A stretch of 64,000 nucleotides of DNA from Copromyces sp. CBS 386.78 (GCA_030685235.1 MU839122.1:1-64000), one strand, 5' to 3'. Positions 1 through 10,940 are shown, counted from the stretch's first letter. The notes: generated by a model from the sequence alone, not told the origin. Translations and numbers: made by a program.

Positions 1-684
1 CACTGCATTACTGTTGCATTACTGTACAGCGATTTCGCTGCAGGCCATCAACAGTAATGCAACCTCTACGATACTGGCATACTGGGCGACCGAACACAAC
101 TTAAGGAACAGGTTTTTCAGTGTGTCTCATACTACCAGTCCTGATACTCGAACTCATTACTTCACTGGCGATAATTACGTATCCATAGTCAAGACTTTTC
201 CGTCTCACGGGTTGTGAACATACCTTACTTCCTCCCCCATGTTGTACAAAGAGGTGCCTATGCACGCCCGCCAAACTGGGTGGGAGAGATCTTTCGCCAC
301 TCCGAGATTTATAAATTCGAATTCTGGGTCACGTCCGCCTCCGTGCATATCAACGCACGCAAGTAACGGTGATGGGCAATATCTTGGACAAAAGACGAGT
401 GTGTATGACTCCGCATGTACGTGGCTGTACATTAAATTACCGGCATATGTGCACCCAACAAGGATTTTATTTGCTCCTGTCCGAATTTCCGAGTTGCAGA
501 GGTAATTGTTTTTTTTGTTTTTTTTTTTCCAATTAAGGTACAAAAGCTATCACAACTCTCCCAACATCCGCCAATTGTAATTTCCATCTAGTTCAACATT
601 TGATCGGAAATCGCATATTCGAAATATACTCCCAACACATCCAAAGATCTCGACAATTATCGTCCACCCAATCAGAACCTCAAG
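1..684. other. Intergenic, no supported gene
   Basis: Short open frames on both strands show no recognisable motif, signal peptide or intron structure. The last 100 bases are the AC-rich leader expected upstream of the aegerolysin gene. A T-rich run lies near 507-530. Confidence 0.5.
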
Positions 685-1404
685 ATGTCAACACTCCAAA
701 ATGGCTTCTTGGCCCGTCTTTTGACTCTCGGCTTGCTCCTTATTGCTCTGGTTGCCGGCACTTTTGCCGCCCCTTTAAGTGCCGACCAGGAACTCGCCCC
801 TCCGGGAGCTCCTTCTCCCCGTCACGAACCTATGATAAATACGAAACGAAACGCCCTCGGCGAATCACAGTGGGTCTACATGACGATTCGAAACGAAGCT
901 TCCTCTGGGGACATGTATATCAGGAACACTAAACTGCATTGGTAACTTCTTCCCTTTAATTCTTTGCAATTGACTTCCATCGTATCCACGCTACAAATGA
1001 ACAACATGCTAACACTCCTTCTTCACCTCTACAGGGGCAAATGGTACGACTACCCCGACAAAGACCACGAGCTTTCCGACAACGACGTTCAAGGAGGACG
1101 AGCGGGCCCAAACGGCGGAACCATGGTCGTCGCCGCATCCGGCAGAGCATGGACCCCTAGCGGCACCGAGGGCCAGTTCGACATCTATCACGGCGGCATC
1201 AAGGTGTGCCATGTCTACTTTGATTGCCCATTCAGTCACATACACAACTCCTTCTCGATCTCCGACATCAACGGTGCATATGCGGTTCAAGAGACCGGTG
1301 CGAGTTTGGGTTCGGGCCCGCTTGGAACCATCACGATCGAGGTTGTCAAGATGAACGATTGGAAGGGCCAGAATCGCGGACAATATGGTGGATATGGATG
1401 GTAG
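685..1404 (+). CDS. Secreted aegerolysin-family protein
   Basis: Two exons, 685-941 and 1035-1404, encode 208 residues. The intron (942-1034) starts GTAACT, ends ACAG and has a GCTAACA branch-like site about 30 bases before the acceptor; splicing rebuilds W-G-K-W without breaking the frame. Residues 1-29 look like a signal peptide: a charged start, a leucine-rich core and AGTFA before the likely cleavage site. After a proline-rich spacer, residues about 60-200 match the aegerolysin beta-sandwich pattern: QWVY near the start, the LHWGKWYD block, GRAWTPSGTEGQFDIY, a YFDCPF block and a SGPLGTITIEV end. Known family members bind membrane lipids and some form pores with a MACPF partner; no MACPF gene is visible here. 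A Gly/Tyr-rich tail closes the protein. Family assignment is firm; lytic function is not shown. Confidence 0.88.
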
Positions 1405-2760
1405 TATCATGGATATTAAGGGAGGGATCCATCTCACAGCACGCTGGGAAAAATCGATCAGGGCTTGGTTGAAAAGAGAAAGAAATTGCAAGATGGCCTT
1501 CCGAGCTAGGCCCGATTCAAATACCTCTGGGACCGTGAAAACTCCGAAGCCCTAATTCCAGCTTTTACTCCTTGGGCCACGTACACTTGAAAGGCGTAGA
1601 GGGTAAATCTGGTCCCAGGTGTAGTGAGATGTATGCAAGCTGTGCCCGATAATGGGCAATGTTGGGAGAGCTCTCACAAACAGGGGGGATATACCTTGTA
1701 TGCAGACGTACATGCTGCTGGTGGCGCTTACACATATTTCCGTAAATCAAGGCTCTCGAACTCTTGAGGCCCGTGGTTCTGCAGGCTGCCAAAGCCTCGG
1801 AGATATCCCAAATCAAAACCAGGCATCGGATGCAGTAGCAAGACCAAACACCTGTCAGCCGAGTACACTCTATAGACTACCAGACTACTACCAGGTAAAA
1901 TCAAGCTACATACATGTTCTCTCTCTCTCTGGCCCTCCTCGATCATGCAAATTGGACTTTGTCTGTATAAGTTTCGCATCGTGAAGCTGGGTTTCGCGCG
2001 GCTCTTGAGTCTTGGAATTTGAGGTGGTCCGAACCGAATCCCGGTCCCGGCCGAAAACATAGATCCGGTGTCTACCTGTCATGCCTTCCATGTTTGGACG
2101 GATACCGACTCCTGCCAACGATACCCCTTTGAGGAACGTAACCATTTGAATGGAACAGGCGGTTCCTTCCAAAACCAGTGTCCGTTCTTTCCAAAAAGAA
2201 AACATGAGAGTGGTAATCTAGCCAGTCCAGCTGGCCCAGCCCTGTTCCTTGAATAACAGTTCCTCCCATCCTGCTATCCTGCTTCCCATCGTCTTCCTGC
2301 GTTGTTCTCTCCTGGGTTCAACGACACACCCCAACAACTGAAATGGCCAATGCCGCTTCCATGGCGAGTGGACATGCTCGACGATTCGGGCCCCTGTCGA
2401 GAGGACAAAGTCACCGTGTGGAAGACGGTTTGATGGATCTTACGTTCCAACATCGCCCCCTGTTACTCATGACCATCACTGTAGCCCCCTCCTGAAGTTT
2501 GTGGGTACCTATGCTCCGTACCCTGCGGTGCCTCCTCAGAATTAACTCACAACTCTTCACCCAGCATCTAATTCTCAGGTAAATCGACAGGCTCCCTCCT
2601 ATTGTAGACTTTTAACCATCCATTGCTGAACCGTTCCTCGTCGCCTGACTACCGTCAATCTCTTTTATGTTATATGTGTCTGTTTCGCGCATTAACTCAG
2701 GCGATATCAAGGGAAGGGTTCGCTGACACATGTCGACCAGCTTCATTTGGTCCGGCGCTA
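1405..2760. other. Intergenic, contains one copy of a local repeat
   Basis: No supported gene. A CT microsatellite lies near 1918-1931. The first copy of a short repeat with core CCAGTCCAGCTGG occurs at about 2220-2245. It recurs downstream of the velvet-like genes further right. Confidence 0.5.
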
Positions 2761-3507
2761 TTAAAGTTTAGGCAAAGAGACCGTTAGCTTGAGAGATCTT
2801 TGTGAAATTGGAAGAATGATCCTTTTGCCAGGGTCTATGGCCAACTCACTTAAAGGATTTCGCCTTTCCACCCTTTCCACTACACTTTCCGCCTTCACCT
2901 CCACATGAACCGTAGGCGTCAAAATGCCGGCAACGTATCCGGATTTACCATTGCCGGTATACCTCTTTCCATCGAGATATTCGTGCTCCGGAGGCGGGTA
3001 CATGCGAAAATGGCTATTTGGCCCAACCTCAAACAAAACTTGAACAGTGACCCCCAGGTTCAACACAAATTTCCCGGGATGGGGGAATTTAACGTCCGTG
3101 ATGGGGAAGTATACGAACTGCGCGTCCTCTGGCCTGTCCGTAAAAATCCGAGGCCAACACGCCTTCGTATTGAAATCCCCAGAAAGTATTGGCTGGTGAC
3201 TGGCCAGGAGTTCTCCGTCTTCCCCACGCACGTCAATGAAGATTTCGACAAAACTACCATGGGCCGAGTACTTGTCCATGTCAGGCATTTGCATTCTGAG
3301 GACGCCAAGACATTTCAAGCTTTCATTTTGAGAAACTTGATCGGGCGGTGGAACGACGAGTTCGGCCTCAATGGGGACACCAGGCGATGCGTTACTGCCA
3401 ATGATTGGGTTCTCATATCCACCTTCAGGGTTAAAGGACTCAATCGTGAAGCCCGGCTTCCAAACAGCAGGTTGGGCCGGGAGATGGTCTGGGTTGAAAT
3501 GATCCAT
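2761..3507 (-). CDS. Velvet-like small protein, tandem copy 1
   Basis: An uninterrupted 248-residue minus-strand frame. It aligns by eye with the gene at 5212-5907 over its whole length: both have a proline-rich start, the block LVVPPPDQVS, a middle beta-rich segment, a block of the form FPITDVKFPHPGKFVLNLGV (about residues 132-151), and a GYVAG...VEV segment before an NPLS tail. PPP followed by hydrophobics, then 'DRP..A.F.YFP..DV..P..GKF.LNL', resembles the velvet-factor fold, where DPPP and 'YFIFPDLSVRHEGRYRL' blocks are diagnostic. That link is by pattern only. No nuclear-localisation motif or membrane segment is obvious. Alternative: a lineage-specific family with no relation to velvet. 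The frame is surely coding because a paralogue conserves it; the function is unknown. Confidence 0.72.
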   Translation of the reverse strand: MDHFNPDHLPAQPAVWKPGFTIESFNPEGGYENPIIGSNASPGVPIEAELVVPPPDQVSQNESLKCLGVLRMQMPDMDKYSAHGSFVEIFIDVRGEDGELLASHQPILSGDFNTKACWPRIFTDRPEDAQFVYFPITDVKFPHPGKFVLNLGVTVQVLFEVGPNSHFRMYPPPEHEYLDGKRYTGNGKSGYVAGILTPTVHVEVKAESVVERVERRNPLSELAIDPGKRIILPISQRSLKLTVSLPKL

Positions 3508-5211
3508 TTGGCTGGAGGTGATTTGGGTTGTATGTGGTAGTGATAATGAAGCGAAACTAAAGTGCGGTGGCAGGTGTTGTGATGTTGACTGTTAGATTGA
3601 GAGTTCAAGGACTTTTAGCGTAGTCTAACACTTTTGGGTAGGGGTTACGGACCTGAATATATAGGCAATGCCAGCCGTGTACTACAACCCGGAACGATTG
3701 GCTCGAAAACAGCATCACTCAAAAGCCGGCATACTTTTGTTGGTTGCTACGAATATCTTGCCCATTGTCCAGCGCCAACCTAGCGCCAGCCGCCTCGTGA
3801 TGAACTCACATGGTCTCTTCCGTGGAGTCTCAAGCGCCGTAATGACACCGGAGTCAAAGATCGGGAGTCGAGATGATGTATCAGAAGTGTCGTTGGTGCT
3901 CCAGACTCTGGGTCGTGTCGACGTTGGGTTCGAGTTTCAAGGCAACGGTTTCGATTCAGGAATACCAAGGTCACTTGGTCACTGTTAAGGCCAGGCGTGC
4001 ATTAACTGCTGTCCACTAACAATCAAGGTCGCCATGGTTCCGCAAGCACTGTCTGTTGGTGCGGGATGATTCCTGCCAACAAAGGGCATTCTTTGTCCGC
4101 GTTCCTGGAAAGGGGTGTAGGCGCTCGGAATCCTACTGTTGGTTCCCAAATGCGTGCATTTTGGATTGAAAGGATCTCGGAACGACCGATTGCTTGGAAG
4201 CGCTTGTTGTGCGGCAAAGTTGAGGTGCATGTGCAGTGAAAGATGGGGACAAAGTAATAATTCACTTTGTTAACATGCATAACTTCTTTCAAATAGAGTT
4301 ATTCTCTTATCCGAAAAAATATCAGTGTTAGGGAGACATTGCGTTAGAGTGTCCATGCCCAATTCTTTCTGCATTTGGCCGACCCCAACTACAAAGCGGT
4401 GCCCTCCATCGGAGAGGAAAAACGGTAAGAGCAACCAATGGTCCTTCCTTCTGATGTCAATCTCTCAAATGATTGTGGTTCGTGTTAACGGCACTGCATT
4501 TCTGGCAAGTACGACGAGAGTGTCCATGTCTGCCGTGCATACAAAAATGGGGCATGCACCTTCTCCTCTTTTCCAGGTTGCTGCATCGCGCAAGAAGTCC
4601 AAGCGGGACCAACTGCAGTGTGCAATGAACAAAAATGAGCTTCTCTCCTATTTCATGAACTTGATCGATATCTCAAGCAGCGACGCAACCAAAATGTTCA
4701 CAGGAGGTACGTCAAAGATGTGATCAAACGAGTGTGTTTCTAACAAAGCCAAAAATGCAGTAACGTCAACTATCCCAATCCCAAAGCATCTTCCGAGGGT
4801 AGGCATCCACCTATTCATGGTACAATTGGCAACGGCTCCTGCTCATGCTGTTTCCTGGAAAACATCACAGCAGGTAAATAAATTCCCACCGAAGCCATTA
4901 CCACTTCTTCCCGATGGAGAAACCATGAAAGCGATCACCCAGTCAGTCCAGCTGGCCCAGCCCTGTCCTTCATTGTGTTATTCCCTGCCTGGTTTATCCT
5001 TCCCAGTACCCTACTTCCTCCGGCTTCTAGCCGAGTCCATGCAGAGCTTCTTTCCATCGAAGCTCTTGCTGGTGGATGCCGGAGACTTCAAGCTTGTTGC
5101 TCGGTATTCTACTGAGCCTGCTCCGGAGGAAACTGCACAACCCTATGAGCCACGAGTCGATCTACGATCGCCTGCTGTTCTGGAGCTACAGCGTTTTGGA
5201 AAATCAACTGG
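3508..5211. other. Intergenic, contains the second local repeat copy
   Basis: No supported gene. Small frames on both strands lack recognisable content. The second copy of the AGTCCAGCTGGCCCAGCCCTGTCC-type repeat begins near 4942, about 270 bases beyond the stop codon of the next velvet-like gene. Confidence 0.45.
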
Positions 5212-5907
5212 TTAGCGGACGAAGTTCCTCAGAAGAAGGGCAGCGCCGAACGCCGATTGGGACTTACTCAAAGGGTTCAGTCTTTTCACATCCTTTCCCT
5301 CCTTCACTTGCACAGGCTCCTTGAGTTCAAAGTGACCCGCGACATAAAAGCCGCCCTGCTGCGGGTTTTCCGGCTGTCCCCCGGCCATTCGCCACACGTC
5401 GTCGGGTAGTGGATGCTCCTTTTGTTCCAGATTTCTGGTGATTGGATCTTCCTTAAATGAATATTGAGTACGCACCATCACTCTGAACTGCAATTTGAAA
5501 GTGCCAGCAGCGGGAAACTGGACATTTTCGATGAGGAAGTACATGTGGTCCAGGTCTTCGGCGATGGTACTTGTGCGGACTTGGAATGTCCGCTGTCTCG
5601 GTTGCTGATTCCTCACGATATCCCACGAGATCTTCTCGTCTGGGTCGTCAATGGTGAGGAAAGTGAAGCTGTCAGAGGCTCTCCATAGTAAATCGTCGGG
5701 CGCCGAGACCTTGAACACAGTCACGCATGGGATGTTCTCGCCTTCGGAAACTTGATCGGGGGGCGGGACGACTAGCTGACCATCAACATGACGGGTGGAT
5801 CTGTTCTGTTTGACAAATGGATTGATGGGTTTGCCATTGTCATCTTTAAGGGCGTAGCCGGGCCTGAACTGCCCCGCTACTAACCCCTTGACTGGGTTGG
5901 CATCCAT
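5212..5907 (-). CDS. Velvet-like small protein, tandem copy 2
   Basis: A minus-strand frame of 231 residues counted from the ATG at 5907 (MDANPVKG). The frame stays open to an upstream ATG at 5976, which would add 23 residues, but the shorter form lines up better with the copy at 2761-3507. Shared features are LVVPPPDQVS near residue 46, the block YFLIENVQFPAAGTFKLQF, the GGFYVAGHFELKEPVQV segment and an RLNPLS tail. The velvet-like reading rests on the PPP block and on the 'F.I..V.FP..G.F.LQF' strand pair. Same strand and spacing as its neighbours indicate local tandem duplication. No signal peptide or membrane segment is seen. Function unknown. Confidence 0.72.
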   Translation of the reverse strand: MDANPVKGLVAGQFRPGYALKDDNGKPINPFVKQNRSTRHVDGQLVVPPPDQVSEGENIPCVTVFKVSAPDDLLWRASDSFTFLTIDDPDEKISWDIVRNQQPRQRTFQVRTSTIAEDLDHMYFLIENVQFPAAGTFKLQFRVMVRTQYSFKEDPITRNLEQKEHPLPDDVWRMAGGQPENPQQGGFYVAGHFELKEPVQVKEGKDVKRLNPLSKSQSAFGAALLLRNFVR

Positions 5908-7401
5908 GGTGAAATAGTTGAGGTTGTGTATTGCTCGTGGGTGAAATGATGCTGGCGATGATGTTGATGGGAACAACAGATATCAACTGCTGGGTTCTCT
6001 CGCCATACTTATACCCCGATCCTAGGGTGAAGAGCCACGGACATCAACCAGCTGGATTTTACACTTCAAACCAACATCACCACGTTGGATGTAGCGAGTG
6101 AGCAACCTCTGCCTGTTCCGGCGCTACTTATGCGCCGGAAACATCGGCAAACGATCATGGATCTCTCTCGTCGGTGCGCGGATGGCGTCGCGATATCGAA
6201 ATGGAAAAAGTTCTGTCGTTGTTCGAGGCGGGTTGTTGGATCTCGAATACTCTGTGCCGTACCAACAATCATCTCGGACCTGATGACGAGCTCACATTCT
6301 CCCTTGTTCTGGTGCAGTCAAATGCCAGCATCGTCAGCCATTCTGGAATCGTCAAAGGGCAATGGGAGAAGTACCTACCCAAGAGCGTCTTGTTGGTGTT
6401 GAACAAACGCCCGCTTTGACCATGACGATGAGATCATGGCTTCCCTAGATCGAAGTTACACGTCAGAGACTGCATCCAAGATCCAATGGATGATGGCTCC
6501 TTCCAGACGGGTTGTTGGCTTCTAATCCCTGAGCCGTGCGAATAGTCCGGAGCATTGAGCATGGCGAGATCTTGCATCCGGTCAAGGACCGTGGTGTTTG
6601 TTTGTCCGCTCCGTCAGACTTTGTCAAAACAGCTGGAATACACTGTCCTGTATGTATGGACGTTGGACGCGTAGTCCACAAACTGGGCATGGTGATCCCT
6701 CCCAATGCGGAATGAGGAGAGAAAACGCCGGTCGTCACATGCAAATGCGGAAAAACATTGACCATTACAAAGAGGAGACCGGCTTCATCTCAGGTACCCT
6801 ACCTACTTGGTCGAGCCGCCTACCATGCCGCAAGGTTGAAAGCAAAAGTTCCCCGACCCAACCGAGATTGTCTTCCAAAGAGACAAACTACGACTTCCAA
6901 CAGATATTGCGCCACACGGTATGCCCCTACCATCTCTTCAGAAACCCGCAACCCACGTCTTCGACGAAAGAGCGACTACCTAGAATGCCAGTCCAGCTGG
7001 ACCGCCCCTCGCTCCTGCCATCATCATCCCCTACACGCCTGGCACTACTCATACCGTCATCCGACGGGAGCTCGCTCATTTCCCGAACTTCTACTGGAGC
7101 TGCCCAAGGGCCTCTTCTTTTTCTTAGGCTTCTTACTTCCCCCACTTTCACTCGAACTAGTCGAAAGCTCTCGCTCTCTCCAGGCTTACTCGCTCCTAGC
7201 TTACTTTCTTCTCTCTCGCTTACTTCCCTTACTTTCACCTAACCTAATTGAAAGCGGTCCCTTAGTACCATAAGAAGAAGGGGCAGCGAGTGCCGTCGTT
7301 TCTATCTCGCGCCACAACTCGAACTTTTTCCCGTTCTTCTCAAGGAAATCAATAAACTACAAGTCAGTTTCTTCTTTCGATACAAATTGGTTAGGACCTA
7401 G
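5908..7401. other. Intergenic, contains the third local repeat copy
   Basis: No supported gene. The third repeat copy lies at about 6865-7012. It shows a longer shared stretch with the fourth copy (8487-8605): a CCAAAGAGACAA segment, a GAGCGACTACCT segment and the GCCAGTCCAGCTGG core, in the same order. Confidence 0.45.
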
Positions 7402-8116
7402 CTAACTAAAAGAAAAGCAATAGCAGAAACATTGAGTGAACTCACCCATCTCGTACGGAATTTCCAAATTCTCAATTACCTCCGTACATAAATTAACACC
7501 CAGAAACCCCACGAAGTAGCCCTCGAAGAACTCATCGCCAAATCTCGAGAGATCAATACCCTTTGGCCATAACTCGGCCGGTAGGCAATACCCATTCCGA
7601 TCGTCTGACTCGGTATCTTCCAGCGTCCTTGGGAAACCTGACGTCCTTGAAGATGAAGTACAAGGCGTCCGAATCCGACACAATCTCTAGACCACCTTCC
7701 GCTTCGCCAATATCTGGTTCCAGCCAGCCATTGGGCTCGCTCAGTGTCTCCTCATCGCTGCTGTCGCTGTCCTCATCTATGGACATTTCACCTTCGCCAT
7801 AGCCTTCGTCTTCTTTTTCTGGGACGGGGTCGACAGACATATAGATATCGATCCCCTCCCAACACGGCTTTGGCCTTGGCTTTACTCTGATCACGGCTCC
7901 GTATTTGACCTGGCCTTTTGGTCCCAATCGGTTGGGTGGCGGGACGATGAGTTAAGCCTGAACGGGTTCATCTCTCATGCCCCGAATGAAGGGCTCGGGG
8001 TCATCTGAGCCCACGTTGTGCTGACTATACCCATCGCCCTCGGTTTCTTAGTCGAACCAGTCAGCCAAGTCCTCGCGGTACCAGGCAGGAAGCGTTGGAT
8101 CGGGGAGGTTCGCCAT
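7402..8116 (-). pseudogene. Velvet-like tandem copy 3, disabled
   Basis: Reading the minus strand from the ATG at 8116 gives a protein-like start (MANLPDPTLPAWYRED), but in-frame TAA stops follow at about residue 23 and again just before a LIVPPPNRLG block that corresponds to LVVPPPDQVS of the intact copies. The frame then stays open (7553-7927) through an Asp/Glu/Ser-rich stretch and a FIFKDVRFPKDAGRY block equivalent to the conserved FP..G.F strand. A frameshift follows: the matching C-terminal GYFVGFLGVNLCTEV segment is in another frame (7402-7683). Two stops plus a frameshift argue for a decayed gene. Unpredicted introns could remove the stops, but no convincing splice sites were found. 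Confidence 0.65.
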
Positions 8117-8795
8117 CATCTCGAAGTGGACGATAATGTGTTGTGAAGGTAACTTAGAGATATATGAACACTGCTGTGATGATATTAAGACATATCAACC
8201 CATATCTGACAGATGTGCCCCCATTTATAGTTCGAGAAGCAACCCATCAATCTTCTGATGGCCATTCCAGGAGTATCCACATCTCCCTCCAACTAACGAG
8301 CTTGCCGAACAACAGATCAAGAGAAAGGATGTTCAACGTCAAATCGAGATATGGAAGAAAACATTGACTAATTCATTCCAGCTAGGTAGTAAAAAGATCG
8401 ACTTCCTATCGAGCTATTGACCAGACCGCCTAACTATGCCCGCATAGTTGAGGTTAACAAAGGAACTTACAGACCCCCAACAGAGAACCGCCATCCAAAG
8501 AGACAACTTTCTCTTTCCAACTGTTTCTGTGTCCCAAGATTATTGTCCCATGTTTTCCAAGAATGAGCGACTACCTTTGACGCCAGTCCAGCTGGCCCTA
8601 TCCCGTCCCTGCCCTGTCCTTGCCCTGTCCTATTCTGCCATCCTGTTCAAGGTAGCATTTGGTCCTGTTCTTCCCTCCATGGGTTTCACATTTGGCGTTG
8701 AGAAGCCTCAGCGCTGGTTCCATGCTCCCGTCCTTGTCAAGAACTATGGACGTGGCGTGAAAGCTAAACACCTGTAAGGGAAGGTGGGTAGTGCC
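8117..8795. other. Intergenic, contains the fourth local repeat copy
   Basis: No supported gene. The fourth copy of the local repeat is at about 8487-8605, followed by a short CCCTGTCC-type array. Confidence 0.4.
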
Positions 8796-9259
8796 TATTT
8801 GGTCGCATTTTTGAGCGCCTTCTTCGCTTCGAGCGCTTCCCTCCTTTTAAGCGACTTCTTAAGGACGTCATAGATGGCCTTATGGGCGTCATACATCGCC
8901 TTGATCTCGGAGAAGTGACCCATCGAGGATCTACCCAACCTACCTTACGTTTTACAGTATTGCTACCCCTCCTCTTCGTGGAATTACAACTGAGTGTCCA
9001 CCGCAAGTGCTGCGACCCACTATCATACAAAAGTTGGGCTGCCGAGATATTCGACGATTGCTGAGCTGCGCTCAAGGGTTTGGCCTTCGAGGTGTCCAAT
9101 ATTTGCCTTGATGAGGTCGCCGCCATAATGTGGATGGTCATCTAAATGAGGGACGTTGACTATATCGAGGGATTCCTGGCTGATCTCTGGAAACGCATCC
9201 AAAAGCTGTTTCAAACCCGTCATCACCCGCCATGAAAGCCTTGCCAAAGACCTAGACAA
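8796..9259 (-). pseudogene. Possible gene remnant of unknown function
   Basis: Two protein-like minus-strand stretches occur in different frames. The upstream one (about 9000-9259) contains GLKQLLDAFPEISQESLDIV and continues to a block ending VEYLGSPTF. The downstream one (8796-about 8940) reads as a charged helix, MYDAHKAIYDVLKKSLKRRE, and ends at a TAG at 8796-8798. A GTATGA donor candidate sits between them, but no acceptor joins the frames cleanly. It is either a decayed gene or a mis-read intron structure, and no family is recognised. Its position beside the fourth repeat copy suggests it belonged to the same duplicated cluster, but its sequence does not clearly match the velvet-like copies. 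Confidence 0.25.
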
Positions 9260-9806
9260 AAGAGGTTCCGCAGGAAGTCAAACACATGATTACAAAGTTG
9301 GCATCGTTGACATCGATTTGTGTATGCTAATGGAGGACGACCAATGCTCCATGTCTTCTCATATTGCCGTAACAGTGATAACCTCTATATTCGCTCATCA
9401 AGTTGTGTGGAGAAATAAATGCAATGCACACACGCCGACAGACGATGGAAGTCCGTTGCATTTTTTCTCTCATATCCTGACTCTGCAGGGCATGGTGGAG
9501 TGGGATGAAGAGTTGCCCACATAAGGAATGAAATAAAATACATCGATCGTGGCGAAACCGAATACTTATCCAAAATGTGGAATTATGCCAGATGAATAAA
9601 CCTGAATGCTGCACAGCTGCATGCATGGATCGGATGCAGCTCCAGGAAATTCTAGACTGGCGACAAGGAACATTGCCTGTATTTAAGGGTGGCCCTCCTC
9701 CCATACCTAACTTAAGATCCTCTTCCATTCTCAACCAAACACAACACGGTTTTCACTTTTTTTTGACAAAACACTGCACATCCAACAACCATTTTCAGCA
9801 TACACC
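9260..9806. other. Intergenic; 3' part is the promoter/leader of the DUF3669 gene
   Basis: No supported gene. Pyrimidine-rich sequence and a CAACCATTTTCAGCATACACC leader-like stretch immediately precede the ATG at 9807. Confidence 0.45.
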
Positions 9807-10940
9807 ATGAACCACCAAAGAGATTTCGTCGAGCTCGGCCGCGGCCGCTGTGGCTCTGTCTGGGCTCGACCCATCCCCGACGACGAAAATACTGGCAACA
9901 ACGACTACACGGTCATCAAACGCGGGGACGGTTCCAAGCACCGTTCTGTCACCAAGGAACACGACATCCACAAGCACATCGCCCACGCCGCAGCAACAAC
10001 AGCGTCGGCGTCGAAAACGAACCTGATCACAGGCTATCAAGTCAACATCGTCACCCCTGTCGAGTATATCCCTTCAGACTCGTCCAAGTGGGACTCACTC
10101 TTGGCTCATCTGCCGCCCAACTTAAACTACAAGCGCTGCATCGCCCTTAAAAACGAAAGAATCCCGCCGATGCAGCGGCCCGTTCGCCATCTCCTCGCAC
10201 AGGCGTGCTATGGTACTGGTGCTGGCGATGGAACCCAAGACCCGAGACTCGCCGCTTGCCTCCTCGATGCCGAGACCAACGAGCAAAACTGTCTCGTGCG
10301 CCCCTTTCTCGGACGACGCCGCTACCAACCACAACAGGATGCTTCAGCATGCCCGGAAAGACCTCGCCTTATATTTGTCACGCTCCGTAACATCCCGCTC
10401 CACCTCGATCAGATGGAAGAACTTGGGCTCCCAGTCGAGCAGTACGCCATGGCCATGGCTGATATGATGGCTTTTCTGCATTGGCATGCCGAGGTTGACG
10501 CGGGTGACGTTGAGTTTGTTCTCGCTCGGCCCCGACACCATTCAACAGCAGCTGCTGCTTCATCGCTTAGCATCGGCTCCAAAGCGTTCACCTCTGAAGG
10601 ACCACTGGGCTCCCACGCCATGTGGCTGGTCGACTTTGACTGCTGCGAGAGGATGGCAACCCCCACAGACGGCAGTACCAACGCAACCGAATTTCTCACC
10701 ACCGCGGCAAGGGCTTTTTGGCGGAACGATCCGTACTACCCCCGACCCCCTGCCAACCATAGTCCCGACTCAGACCTTGCGGACGGAAAGCTCTGGGAAC
10801 GCTTCAAGAACCGATACTCCCAAACCAGCGTGGAAATCCTGGAGCGGAAGGGGCAAGACCAAAGGGTGAAGATGCTGCCAGGGAAGGTGATGGAGATGAT
10901 TGAGAACACGAGGGGGAGGTGGAGTAAGAGTGTTGTGTGA
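9807..10940 (+). CDS. DUF3669 kinase-like fold protein
   Basis: A single 377-residue exon. The N-terminal FVELGRGRCGSVWA resembles a degenerate glycine-rich nucleotide-binding loop, followed by a VIKRGDG segment where a kinase lysine would lie. Other blocks typical of fungal DUF3669 proteins are KNERIPPMQRPVRHLL (about residues 113-128), CLVRPFLGRRR, a LRNIPLHLDQMEELGLP block, and MADMMAFLHWHAEVDAGDVE, which looks like a catalytic-loop relic. HAMWLVDFDCCERM matches the DFD-like metal position, and WRNDPYYPRP with a conserved C-terminal FKNRYSQTS.EIL helix closes the domain. The family is widespread in filamentous fungi with no established reaction; many members look like aminoglycoside-phosphotransferase-type pseudokinases. 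ATG context is good and no intron is needed. Confidence 0.85.
   Translation: MNHQRDFVELGRGRCGSVWARPIPDDENTGNNDYTVIKRGDGSKHRSVTKEHDIHKHIAHAAATTASASKTNLITGYQVNIVTPVEYIPSDSSKWDSLLAHLPPNLNYKRCIALKNERIPPMQRPVRHLLAQACYGTGAGDGTQDPRLAACLLDAETNEQNCLVRPFLGRRRYQPQQDASACPERPRLIFVTLRNIPLHLDQMEELGLPVEQYAMAMADMMAFLHWHAEVDAGDVEFVLARPRHHSTAAAASSLSIGSKAFTSEGPLGSHAMWLVDFDCCERMATPTDGSTNATEFLTTAARAFWRNDPYYPRPPANHSPDSDLADGKLWERFKNRYSQTSVEILERKGQDQRVKMLPGKVMEMIENTRGRWSKSVV

Noticed and set aside
8796..9259. Fourth intact velvet-like gene expected from the repeat spacing
   Set aside because: No PPP or FP..G.F blocks are found. The protein-like pieces do not match the family and do not splice in frame.
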